Assembly (NCBI GenBank): GCA_964384965.1
Contig: CAYLLR010000010.1
Coordinates: 1 to 20,653 of the forward strand
Origin: GW2011-AR1 sp964384965
Lineage (GTDB): Archaea > Nanobdellota > Nanobdellia > Pacearchaeales > GW2011-AR1
Reading direction: 5' to 3'
Length of the DNA: 20,653 nucleotides
Below the pieces are notes generated by a model. That model saw only the letters and a program-made list of their open reading frames with translations. It did not search any database and was not told the origin of the DNA. Of this stretch, positions 6,727 through 13,494 are shown one piece after another. Both the position numbers and the translations under genes were made by a program. Positions within the stretch are counted from its first letter, which is position 1, and every line of letters begins with the position of its first letter.

Positions 6727-7395
6727 ATGGTAGTTTATCAGATTTCTTCAAATAAAAGAAAGGGGTTCCTTGGAAGATTTTCTTGGACGACAAAGTTAAT
6801 TGTAATTAATGTTTTCTTTTTTATCCTTTTTAATTTGTTAATCAGTTTAAAAGTTCTTTCTTGGGGGTCGATTGCCATTAAGCCAATAAATATTCTTGGG
6901 GGAGAATATCTTTGGACTTTTTTAACGAGTATGTTCATGCACGCAGGGCTTTTTCATTTATTTGTAAATATGATTTCTTTATTTTTTGTTGGAAGTTTGA
7001 TTGAAAAACTTCTTGGAAAAAGGAGATATCTTTCGTTTTATTTAATTTCTGGATTGATTGCAGGATTGTTTTTTGTTTTGTTTTCACTGATTTTTACTTC
7101 AGACTTGACGATGTTTGCAGTAGGTTCTTCCGGAGCAATTTTTGGCCTTATTGGAGTTTTAATGTTTTTGACTCCCAATCTTCCCGTGTATGTAATGTTT
7201 GTTCCGATCCCCATTAAAATGAAATATGCGGCTCCCGGGATGCTTGTTTTATTGTGGGCTTTTTCTTTTGGTCTAAGCATCCCTATTGGAAATACTGCTC
7301 ATCTTGGAGGATTTATCGTGGGGATTTTTTATGGATTATATTTAAAATTTAAATTCCCAAATAAAATGAAATATCTTTCGAGGAGGTTTAGTTAA
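6727..7395 (+). CDS. Rhomboid family intramembrane serine protease
   Basis: Cleaves membrane proteins inside the bilayer. 222 aa with about six membrane helices, the basic rhomboid fold. Signature elements appear in order: W63 of the loop (YLWTFLTSMF), the helix-2 motif FMHAGLFHLFVNM (H77, N81, which form the oxyanion hole), the nucleophile S135 in GSSGAIFG, and the base H192 in NTAHLGGFIVG. All catalytic residues are present, so it should be active; its substrates are unknown. The start is set by the TATA-like box at 6698-6705. The next gene begins 1 nt after the stop and uses an AGGAGGT within the last codons of this gene, so the pair is an operon and is probably translationally coupled. 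Confidence 0.9.
   Translation: MVVYQISSNKRKGFLGRFSWTTKLIVINVFFFILFNLLISLKVLSWGSIAIKPINILGGEYLWTFLTSMFMHAGLFHLFVNMISLFFVGSLIEKLLGKRRYLSFYLISGLIAGLFFVLFSLIFTSDLTMFAVGSSGAIFGLIGVLMFLTPNLPVYVMFVPIPIKMKYAAPGMLVLLWAFSFGLSIPIGNTAHLGGFIVGIFYGLYLKFKFPNKMKYLSRRFS
7381..7387 (+). promoter_or_regulatory. Shine-Dalgarno AGGAGGT for the SpoIIM-like gene
   Basis: The strongest ribosome binding site in the window, inside the last codons of the rhomboid gene, nine bases before ATG 7397. It shows that this organism's ribosome does use the anti-SD when a gene sits inside an operon. Confidence 0.7.
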
Positions 7396-7396
7396 A

Positions 7397-7999
7397 ATGA
7401 AAAAAAAGAATTTTAATTTGTTTTATTTCATTGAAGAACAATATAAAATTTCTTTCAAATATATTTTAGAATCTAAAAATTTTATTTATTCTGTTATAGG
7501 GCTTTTTTTGCTGTTTTCCCTAATTGGTTTTTTTATCCCTCTTCCAGATTCTTTGAGTTTACAAATTTTAAATTATTTTAAGGAATTGGTTGAAAAGACA
7601 AAAGATTTCGGATTGGTAGAAATGATTCTTTTTCTTTTTAATAATAATTCTTTGTCGAGTTTAGTGGGAATCTTTTCAGGACCTATTTTTGGAATTTTAC
7701 CTTTTTTTAACACTATTATGAATGGATTTGTTTTGGGATTTGCAGCCCAAATTAGTGTAACTCAAAATGGAATTTCTTCTTTATGGAGACTTTTTCCTCA
7801 TGGAATTTTTGAATTGCCTGCTTTATTTATCTCTCTTGGTTTGGGTTTAAAATTTTCAACCTTTATTTTTAAGAAAAAGAAACTTGAGACATTTGGAATT
7901 TTTTTTCTAAATTCACTCTCAGCTTATTTTTTTGTGGTTCTCCCTTTACTTGTCATTGCAGCAATTATTGAGGGTATTTTGATTTTTTTAATTTCTTAA
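7397..7999 (+). CDS. SpoIIM/DUF95-like multi-pass membrane protein
   Basis: 200 aa with about five hydrophobic helices (residues about 28-50, 76-95, 98-120, 130-152, 165-198). The segment MNGFVLGFAAQISVTQNGISSLWRLFPHGIFELPA is typical of the stage II sporulation protein M (DUF95) family: a polar Asn-Gly-containing helix followed by a loop with PHGIFELPA. In archaea this family has nothing to do with spores and its role is unknown; some members are thought to act in membrane remodelling or transport. It is translated from a strong ribosome binding site just after the rhomboid gene, so it may be a partner or substrate of that protease. Its end overlaps the converging 63-aa gene by 12 nt. Confidence 0.75.
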   Translation: MKKKNFNLFYFIEEQYKISFKYILESKNFIYSVIGLFLLFSLIGFFIPLPDSLSLQILNYFKELVEKTKDFGLVEMILFLFNNNSLSSLVGIFSGPIFGILPFFNTIMNGFVLGFAAQISVTQNGISSLWRLFPHGIFELPALFISLGLGLKFSTFIFKKKKLETFGIFFLNSLSAYFFVVLPLLVIAAIIEGILIFLIS

Positions 8000-8179
8000 A
8001 TCTTCAATACCCATTACAATTAAAATCAATCCAATAAGGACGACCAAAATTGTTATTCCTCCTTTTATCAATTCCCAAGCCGCTAATCCCCAATGACTAA
8101 GGGGCATTCCAGGAAGGATAAGGTAGAGAGATAAAACCAAGATAAGAAGTCCTAAAATTATCTTAATCCATTTATTCAT
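7988..8179 (-). CDS. Small two-helix membrane protein (63 aa)
   Basis: Two hydrophobic helices (about residues 5-24 and 38-58) separated by a short loop with PGMPLSHWG. No family recognised. Support for a real gene: a TATA-like box at 8201-8208 on the minus strand, 25-26 nt before the ATG, and a clean membrane-protein composition. Against it: small size and 12-nt overlap with the converging gene's end. Proteins of this shape are common and poorly described in small archaeal genomes. Confidence 0.55.
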   Translation of the reverse strand: MNKWIKIILGLLILVLSLYLILPGMPLSHWGLAAWELIKGGITILVVLIGLILIVMGIEDLRN

Positions 8180-8200
8180 TGTTTTTAAAAGAGATTACAT

Positions 8201-8208
8201 TTTAAAAA
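8201..8208 (-). promoter_or_regulatory. TATA-like box for the 63-aa membrane protein
   Basis: TTTTAAAA centred 25-26 nt before the minus-strand ATG at 8179. Confidence 0.45.
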
Positions 8209-8226
8209 TATTTTGAATTTAGGTAA

Positions 8227-8234
8227 TTTTAAAA
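8227..8234 (+). promoter_or_regulatory. TATA-like box for the deoxyhypusine synthase gene
   Basis: TTTTAAAA centred about 26 nt before ATG 8257. It lies 18 nt beyond the minus-strand box at 8201-8208, so the two genes are divergently transcribed from a 77-nt gap. Confidence 0.5.
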
Positions 8235-8256
8235 ACTGGGCGTTTATTCTTGTTTT

Positions 8257-9246
8257 ATGGATGTTGAAAAAGAAAAAATTGCAAGAAAAAATATTTTGAG
8301 GGGTTCAGAAGAGGCAAAGGGAATTTCAATCAAAGGTTACGATTTCAATAAAGGGATTGATTATGAGGGCTTTTTTAATAATTTTGGTTCAATGGGAATT
8401 CAAGCGAGCAATCTTGCAAAAGGAATTGATATTGTTAATGAAATGATTGATGAAAATGTTTTTATTTATCTTGGATATACTTCAAATATGGTCACTTCGG
8501 GGATTAGAGAAATTATTCGTTATCTTGTTGAACATAATAAAGTAAATGTTTTGGTTTCAACTGCGGGGGGGATTGAAGAGGATTTTATTAAATGTTTAGG
8601 AGATTTTAAGTTGGGTGACTTCAGAGAAAATGGAACTAAATTAAGAAAGAAAGGGATTAATCGGGCTGGAAATATCTTTGTACCTAATTCGAGATATTGT
8701 AAGTTTGAAGAGTTTATTATTCCCATTTTTGAAGAATTTTATAAAAGACAGAAAGAGGATGGAAAAGTTGTAACTCCAAGTGAGCTTATTTGGAAACTTG
8801 GTGAAAAAATAAATAACAAAGATTCAATTTACTATTGGGCTTGGAAAAATAAAATTCCCGTCTTTTGTCCGGCGATAACCGATGGGAGTTTGGGGGATAT
8901 GATTTATTTTTTTAAGTCTAAACATCCGGATTTTTTGGTGGATGTGGCGGAAGATATTTGGAAAATGAATAATACTACTTTGGGTCCTAAAAGAACGGGG
9001 ATAATTCTTCTTGGGGGAGGAGTTATCAAACATCATATATGCAATGCAAATATGTTTCGAAATGGAGCAGACTATGCAGTTTATATAAATAGTTCTCCAG
9101 AATTTGATGGTTCAGATAGTGGGGCTTTGCCTGAGGAGGCTGTTTCGTGGGGAAAAATTTCTCCGGGGGCAAAAAGAGTTAAAATTTATGGGGAAGCTTC
9201 GGTTATTTTTCCTCTGATTGTAATAAAAAGTTTTGCTAAAAATTAA
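8257..9246 (+). CDS. dys: Deoxyhypusine synthase
   Basis: Transfers the aminobutyl group of spermidine to a lysine of aIF5A, the first step of hypusine formation, using NAD. 329 aa, the normal length. Recognisable motifs: LGYTSNMVTSGIREIIRYLV, VSTAGGIEEDFIKCLG, FCPAITDGSLGDMIY, GGGVIKHHICNANM (the active-site His is here, H269/H270), EFDGSDSGA, and EEAVSWGKI, whose K300 is the lysine that forms the enzyme-substrate intermediate in this family. All key residues are intact. The start fits the TATA-like box at 8227-8234. The presence of the enzyme implies a spermidine-like polyamine and an aIF5A substrate elsewhere in the genome. The next gene has its own promoter. Confidence 0.95.
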   Translation: MDVEKEKIARKNILRGSEEAKGISIKGYDFNKGIDYEGFFNNFGSMGIQASNLAKGIDIVNEMIDENVFIYLGYTSNMVTSGIREIIRYLVEHNKVNVLVSTAGGIEEDFIKCLGDFKLGDFRENGTKLRKKGINRAGNIFVPNSRYCKFEEFIIPIFEEFYKRQKEDGKVVTPSELIWKLGEKINNKDSIYYWAWKNKIPVFCPAITDGSLGDMIYFFKSKHPDFLVDVAEDIWKMNNTTLGPKRTGIILLGGGVIKHHICNANMFRNGADYAVYINSSPEFDGSDSGALPEEAVSWGKISPGAKRVKIYGEASVIFPLIVIKSFAKN

Positions 9247-9280
9247 TTCTTCTGGAAAATTAATCATTTTTAGATAAATC

Positions 9281-9288
9281 TTTAAATA
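9281..9288 (+). promoter_or_regulatory. TATA-like box for the DisA gene
   Basis: TTTAAATA in the context AAATCTTTAAATA, centred 25-26 nt before ATG 9310; leaderless start predicted. Confidence 0.6.
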
Positions 9289-9309
9289 GGTTGGAGGTTT
9301 TTTTATAAA

Positions 9310-10404
9310 ATGGAAAGTAAAAATATTGGAGAGGAGATTTTTTTACCTTTTTCGAAAGAAAATATTGGAGACGAATTGGGAAAAGATTTTATGGATGTTT
9401 TGAGAATGGTTGCCCCCGGAACAAGTTTAAGGGAGGCTTTGGACGATTTCTTAAATGCTAAAATGGGCGCTTTAATTGTTTTGGATAATGGAAATCTTGA
9501 AAAAATTGTCGAGGGAGGTTTTAGGGTAAATACAAAATTTAGTGCCCAAAAATTAGTGGAATTAGCAAAAATGGACGGGGCTATAATTCTTTCTAAGGAT
9601 GTAAAAGAAATTATAACCGTCAATACTCTTTTATTTCCGGATATTTCCATTTTTACAAAGGAGACGGGAACAAGACACAAAGCTGCTGAAAGAACAGCAA
9701 AACAGGCAAACACAATTGTTATTGCAGTTTCTGAAAGAAAAAATAAAATTTCAATCTATTATGGAGATGTTTCTTATCAATTACAAAGAAGTTCCGAAGT
9801 TTTGAGAAGAGCGTCGGAAACACTTCAAATTTTGGAAAAACAAAGGGATATTTTTGATGAGTTTTTGTCTGATTTAAACTCTCTTGAACTTCGAAGGCAT
9901 TCTACTGTAAGTGCAGTTTGCACCGTTTTACAAAGGGTTGAAATTATAAAACGAATTTCTGAAGTTGTTCAAAGATATTTGGTTGAATTGGGAAAAGAAG
10001 GAATGGTGGTGAGGATGAGATTAAAAGAATTAATGGGGGGCCTTCAAAAAGAGGAAGAGTTGATTTTAAAAGATTATTTTGGGTCGGCTCATTCGTCGTC
10101 CCTGGAAATTTTAGAGAAAATGGATTTTGATTTTTTACTTGAACCTATGAACATTTCCAGACTACTTTTTGAGGAACTTCACGATAAAGAAATTTCTCCT
10201 AAGGGAATTAGACTTTTGGGAAAAACAAATTTGCTTGAAAGATATGTGGACATTCTCATTGGAAATTTTGAAAATTTATCAGAGATTTTAAATGCAAGCA
10301 ACGAAGATCTTTTGAAAGTTTTGGAAAGTGAGGCCATGCTTTCCTTCTTTAGAGAAGAAATTTATAATTTAAAAGAAAAGGTTAATCTTGGAAGTAGTTT
10401 ATAA
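9310..10404 (+). CDS. disA: DisA-type diadenylate cyclase (c-di-AMP synthase)
   Basis: Makes cyclic di-AMP from two ATP. 364 aa, close to bacterial DisA (about 357). The DAC domain spans about residues 25-150 with the catalytic DGA (D89-A91) in MDGAIILS, the ATP-binding GTRHKAAER (120-128; bacteria usually have RHR, here RHK) and VIAVSERK. A long helical linker (about 155-280) follows as in DisA. The C-terminus keeps SPKGIRLLGKTNLLE and the following helices of the helix-hairpin-helix region, but where bacterial DisA has a GIG-type hairpin (VEGIGE) this protein has KVLESEAMLSFF. Catalysis is expected; DNA-junction binding may be weakened. Archaea usually use the different DacZ, so a bacterial origin by transfer is possible. 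The two genes downstream have separate promoters. Confidence 0.92.
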   Translation: MESKNIGEEIFLPFSKENIGDELGKDFMDVLRMVAPGTSLREALDDFLNAKMGALIVLDNGNLEKIVEGGFRVNTKFSAQKLVELAKMDGAIILSKDVKEIITVNTLLFPDISIFTKETGTRHKAAERTAKQANTIVIAVSERKNKISIYYGDVSYQLQRSSEVLRRASETLQILEKQRDIFDEFLSDLNSLELRRHSTVSAVCTVLQRVEIIKRISEVVQRYLVELGKEGMVVRMRLKELMGGLQKEEELILKDYFGSAHSSSLEILEKMDFDFLLEPMNISRLLFEELHDKEISPKGIRLLGKTNLLERYVDILIGNFENLSEILNASNEDLLKVLESEAMLSFFREEIYNLKEKVNLGSSL

Positions 10405-10435
10405 TTTTTTCTTTAAACTTTGAGTATATAAATTG

Positions 10436-10443
10436 TTATAAAT
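10436..10443 (+). promoter_or_regulatory. TATA-like box for the first paralog
   Basis: TTATAAAT centred 23-24 nt before ATG 10463. The same octamer precedes the second paralog at a similar distance. Confidence 0.45.
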
Positions 10444-10462
10444 TATATTTTTTTGTAAATTT

Positions 10463-11281
10463 ATGGTAAATGAATATAATTTTTGTTTGACGGATAGTTT
10501 AAGTGGGAAAATTTATTATGATTCGGGTAAACTTGAAGAAATGCTCTCACTTGTAAATTCTTCTGATTTTTTAAAAGAGGCAAAAACAATGGAACTCTTT
10601 AGGGGAGTTCCCCCCTTCAATTTGCTTCTTTATAATGATTTTTTAGTCTTGGGAATTTATGGAACTAATAAAAAAATCAGTTTGGGAATAAATGTTTATT
10701 CTGACCATAACTTTTTATCTTGGTTAGATGGTCCTTTATCTTTTAATAAAAGTGGGGTAAGAATTTTAGATAAATCCGGTAATCCTAAAGAATTTAAGAG
10801 AAGATTAGAATTAAGGACAAAATTTGATTGGATAAGTTATAATCCTCAAACGGAGGTTATGAGGGAAGTTTTGGAAAAAAAGTGTGCATTTAGAAATTAT
10901 TTGGAGAGCATGCCTGAAAGTGATGAACTCTATTCCTTAATGAATCTAAATGGAAAGACTTTTGTGGTGCATATGAAAATCAATAAAAATTTTAATTTTA
11001 TAGATTCTAAAGGGAATCTCTCCAAAGGGATAAGATGTGAAGGGCAAGGAGTCAAAGAGTACAATCTTCCGATTAATCAAGTTGAGGAAAAAATAAAAAA
11101 GGAAAATTCTAAGGCCCTAATTTTCTCTTCACCACTTTTAACTTGTACAAAATTTTGGGGATTAAAAGAAGGTGCTTGTATTGCAAATATTTTTGAAGAG
11201 GTTTATGCTGAAAAGTTAGGATTTAAAACAAAAAGAGAAAAAAATAATTCAAATGGTTTTAATATTATAAATCCAAATTGA
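10463..11281 (+). CDS. Unknown protein, first of a tandem paralog pair downstream of disA
   Basis: 272 aa, soluble, no known family. It aligns along its length with the next gene: FNLLLYNDFLVLGIYG with FSLLVYEKVLVWGRY, LSWLDGPLSF with FEGWVDCSFSF, KEFKRRLELRTKFDWISYN (core 118-127) with KEFNRRISLRTKFDWISYN. Four cysteine positions are shared (C141, C192, C228, C239 here), which could bind a metal such as zinc. The region around residues 50-90 suggests beta strands. It follows disA by 58 nt but has its own TATA-like box, so co-transcription is not required. No function can be assigned; any tie to c-di-AMP is only positional. Confidence 0.75.
   Translation: MVNEYNFCLTDSLSGKIYYDSGKLEEMLSLVNSSDFLKEAKTMELFRGVPPFNLLLYNDFLVLGIYGTNKKISLGINVYSDHNFLSWLDGPLSFNKSGVRILDKSGNPKEFKRRLELRTKFDWISYNPQTEVMREVLEKKCAFRNYLESMPESDELYSLMNLNGKTFVVHMKINKNFNFIDSKGNLSKGIRCEGQGVKEYNLPINQVEEKIKKENSKALIFSSPLLTCTKFWGLKEGACIANIFEEVYAEKLGFKTKREKNNSNGFNIINPN
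10812..10843 (+). repeat. 32-nt direct repeat, copy 1
   Basis: Identical to 11678-11709. It encodes the RTKFDWISYN core of both paralogs. Flanking codons differ freely, so this block is unusually conserved at the DNA level. Confidence 0.8.
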
Positions 11282-11300
11282 TTTTATAATACATAAATCA

Positions 11301-11308
11301 TTATAAAT
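11301..11308 (+). promoter_or_regulatory. TATA-like box for the second paralog
   Basis: TTATAAAT centred 24-25 nt before ATG 11329. Confidence 0.5.
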
Positions 11309-11328
11309 TAGGTTTATTTGTTTTTCAA

Positions 11329-12126
11329 ATGAAAGGAAGTTTAAGTTTTAATCTTTCAAGTTCGGTTAAAGTTTTTTTGCATCCTCAAAAAGTGAAGAAG
11401 GAAAGATTAATTTCTCTTTCAAATTCTGGGGAGATTTCAAATGAGTTGAAGATAATGGAGGATGTTGGAAATTTTTTTCCTTTTAGTCTTTTGGTTTATG
11501 AAAAAGTTCTTGTTTGGGGAAGGTATTTTCCTTCAAAAAAGATAATTCTTGACTTTACAGATTATTCAGATAAACTCTTTGAGGGGTGGGTTGATTGTTC
11601 TTTTTCTTTTAAAAAAAGTCCGGTAAGAGTTGTAAAAAAGTTAGATGATTTAAAAGAATTTAATCGTAGGATTTCTCTAAGGACAAAATTTGATTGGATA
11701 AGTTATAATTCTAAAACAAATATATTGAAAGAACTCCAATATAAACCATGTGGAATTAAAAAATTCCTTTCAGGAAAAAAACCCAAAAAGGAAATTTATT
11801 CCTTGATTCAAGACGGAAAAAAGATTAAAATCAATTGTTCAAAGATTATGGAAATTCCTTCTAATGAAGGGGGGTGTGAAAGAAATTTTATGTGCTATAA
11901 TGAGGTAGTTTGTTGTATTGATACAATTAAAAAGGTAAGAGAGAACATTCTCTCAAGTGACAAGGATGCTTTAATTGTTGAAGAACCATTAATTTGTTGC
12001 TCAGGAAGTATTGCTAACCTTCCTCCTTGTATTTCAGACATTTTTTTAAGGGATTATCTTGAAAAACTTCACCTCAAAGTTGAGAAATCAGAGGATTACA
12101 AAATCAACAAATTTTTTAAGAATTAA
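11329..12126 (+). CDS. Unknown protein, second of the tandem paralog pair
   Basis: 265 aa, soluble, no recognised family. Homologous to the preceding gene, with RTKFDWISYN at the same residue numbers (118-127) and C141 also at the same number. Further cysteines at 183, 189, 195-196, 223-224 and 234 make this copy more Cys-rich; the shared positions are C141, C183, C223 or C224, and C234. The C-terminal block ALIVEEPLICC, then PPCISDIFLRDYLEKL, matches ALIFSSPLLTC, then GACIANIFEEVYAEKL of its twin. It has its own TATA-like box. It ends 12 nt before the stop of the converging Lrp-like gene. The two proteins have drifted far apart outside the core, so they probably have different roles or form a heteromer. 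Confidence 0.75.
   Translation: MKGSLSFNLSSSVKVFLHPQKVKKERLISLSNSGEISNELKIMEDVGNFFPFSLLVYEKVLVWGRYFPSKKIILDFTDYSDKLFEGWVDCSFSFKKSPVRVVKKLDDLKEFNRRISLRTKFDWISYNSKTNILKELQYKPCGIKKFLSGKKPKKEIYSLIQDGKKIKINCSKIMEIPSNEGGCERNFMCYNEVVCCIDTIKKVRENILSSDKDALIVEEPLICCSGSIANLPPCISDIFLRDYLEKLHLKVEKSEDYKINKFFKN
11678..11709 (+). repeat. 32-nt direct repeat, copy 2
   Basis: Same 32 bases as 10812-10843, within the second paralog. Confidence 0.8.
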
Positions 12127-12138
12127 AAAATATCCATT

Positions 12139-13071
12139 TCATTCTATAAGGGGGAAAGTGTTAATTTCTTTTTCTTGTTGGGGGAACATTATTTCTAAAT
12201 TTTTTATTTGATTTTTTAAAGAGTTTTTTATTTTTTTAATGGAGTCATTTAATTCTTCTTGTGTTTTATAAAAAAACTGAATGATAATTTGGGGTTCATT
12301 TATTGAGAGAATTAAACTGTTTGATAAATTGTCTTCCCTTGCGAATTTTTTTATTTTATTTTCTATTTCTTCCGAAAATTTTTTTGTGTCTATGAGAAGT
12401 ATGGAATAATTATATCCTAATTTTGATATATTATAGTGTATTTTTGTTCCTATTATGATCTCTTTTTTGTATAATTTCTTTAATTTATAAAGTGCAAGTT
12501 CTGCGGAGATATTTAATTTGTAAGCTATTTCTATAATTTTTGTTCTTGCATTTTTTTCAAGGATTTTCAAAATTTTTATCTCATCTTTAGATAGAGGTTG
12601 TTTTTTTGATTTTTTTGAGAACTTAAAACTATTTTTTATTTTGAAAGTTTTAAGGGGATACATTTCTGAGTAATAAGGATTTATTAATTTATAATCTTCG
12701 ATCGATTCTCCATTTTCTTGGAGTATTTTTTTGATTATTTTTTTTAAATTTTGTTCATCTTTTGCTATGAGTGTTATAAAATAATCGTAATTTCCAATTA
12801 TTTCTGAAAAGCTTATAACATTATTCATTTTTTTGAGATTTAAATTGTTTCTTGCTTTTATAAGAAGGATCGAAAAAGCATCATATCCTAAGGAAGAATA
12901 ATTGAAAATTGTTATAAATTTTTTGATAATTCCTTCTTTTTTGAATTTTTTTAGTTTATAATTTACTTGCTCTCGAGAAAGTTTACATTCTTTTGCTATT
13001 TTTGAAATAGGCTCTCTCGCATTATGATAAATGTAGGCCAATAATTTTTCATCCTGTTTTGTAAGTTTCAT
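12139..13071 (-). CDS. Lrp/AsnC-like regulator with two HTH domains
   Basis: Probable DNA-binding transcription regulator. Residues about 3-55 form an Lrp/AsnC winged HTH (DEKLLAYIYHNAREPISKIA, then LSREQVNYKLKKFKKEGIIK). A beta-rich segment follows (FSILLIKARN, then GNYDYFITLIAKD), like a ligand-binding RAM-type half. Residues about 162-212 form a second HTH of the same kind (DEIKILKILEKNARTKIIEI, then LALYKLKKLYKKEIIIGTKI), again followed by a strand-rich segment. So the gene is an internal duplication or fusion. The start was moved from ATG 13077 to ATG 13071 because the TATA-like box at 13093-13100 is then 25-26 nt upstream. 310 aa. Ligand and targets are unknown. Confidence 0.82.
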   Translation of the reverse strand: MKLTKQDEKLLAYIYHNAREPISKIAKECKLSREQVNYKLKKFKKEGIIKKFITIFNYSSLGYDAFSILLIKARNNLNLKKMNNVISFSEIIGNYDYFITLIAKDEQNLKKIIKKILQENGESIEDYKLINPYYSEMYPLKTFKIKNSFKFSKKSKKQPLSKDEIKILKILEKNARTKIIEIAYKLNISAELALYKLKKLYKKEIIIGTKIHYNISKLGYNYSILLIDTKKFSEEIENKIKKFAREDNLSNSLILSINEPQIIIQFFYKTQEELNDSIKKIKNSLKNQIKNLEIMFPQQEKEINTFPLIE

Positions 13072-13092
13072 ATACATAATTATAATTAATTG

Positions 13093-13100
13093 TTTAAATA
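13093..13100 (-). promoter_or_regulatory. TATA-like box for the double-Lrp gene
   Basis: Minus-strand TATTTAAA, centred 25-26 nt before ATG 13071 and only about 20 nt before the alternative ATG 13077, which favours the former. Confidence 0.55.
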
Positions 13101-13159
13101 CTTATTTATTAAAATTTTATTGGTATTTTGTTTATTTTTTGGGTAAAATTTTGGGGGAA

Positions 13160-13170
13160 AATATATTTAG
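13160..13170 (+). promoter_or_regulatory. TATA-like element for the 79-aa gene
   Basis: AATATATTTAG centred about 26 nt before ATG 13191. Confidence 0.45.
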
Positions 13171-13190
13171 TAGAGGTTCTTTAAGAAATT

Positions 13191-13430
13191 ATGAGATTGA
13201 AAGAATTAACTCCAAAAAAATATGCATGTGTAATTGGGGCTTGTCCAGCGATTTATGAATTGGATTCCCAGGAATGTAAAAATGATTATTTAATTGTTGG
13301 AAAACTGATTGACCCTAAATCGGTCGGTTTGGAAAAAAAGGTCGGAAAAGAGGAAGTTTTGATTAAAATTAGAAAAGAAATAATTGATGAAAAGATTTTT
13401 CTTTATAAGGAAAACTGTCTAAAAAATTAA
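13191..13430 (+). CDS. Unknown 79-aa protein with CVIGACPAIYE motif
   Basis: A small soluble protein: KYACVIGACPAIYELDSQEC, then DYLIVGKLIDP, then a Lys/Glu-rich C-terminal part. Three cysteines lie close together (CVIGAC and QEC). It resembles small conserved bacterial and archaeal proteins that share a C-x-C-P-A/V core followed by a YLIVGK strand, but I cannot name a family. An AATATATTTAG element about 26 nt upstream supports ATG 13191. It precedes the DHH phosphoesterase gene by 64 nt on the same strand, but that gene has its own promoter-like element. Confidence 0.7.
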   Translation: MRLKELTPKKYACVIGACPAIYELDSQECKNDYLIVGKLIDPKSVGLEKKVGKEEVLIKIRKEIIDEKIFLYKENCLKN

Positions 13431-13465
13431 AATGTTTCAATAGAATCTATTTTCTAATCAATTAA

Positions 13466-13474
13466 TTTTTATAG
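13466..13474 (+). promoter_or_regulatory. TATA-like element for the DHH gene
   Basis: TTTTTATAG centred about 25 nt before ATG 13495. It supports that ATG over the TTG immediately before it. Confidence 0.45.
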
Positions 13475-13494
13475 TGTTTTTTACTTAGTTTTTG

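Noticed and set aside
7397..7999. Sporulation function implied by SpoIIM similarity
   Set aside because: The family is widespread in archaea that do not sporulate, and no other sporulation gene is present.
9247..9309. c-di-AMP riboswitch near disA or upstream of the permease
   Set aside because: The gaps are too short, and predicted transcripts are leaderless or have a leader of about 14 nt, leaving no room for an aptamer.
9303..9713. 136-aa minus-strand ORF opposite disA
   Set aside because: Lies fully within the DAC domain coding region, whose motifs prove the plus strand; no promoter at the required distance.
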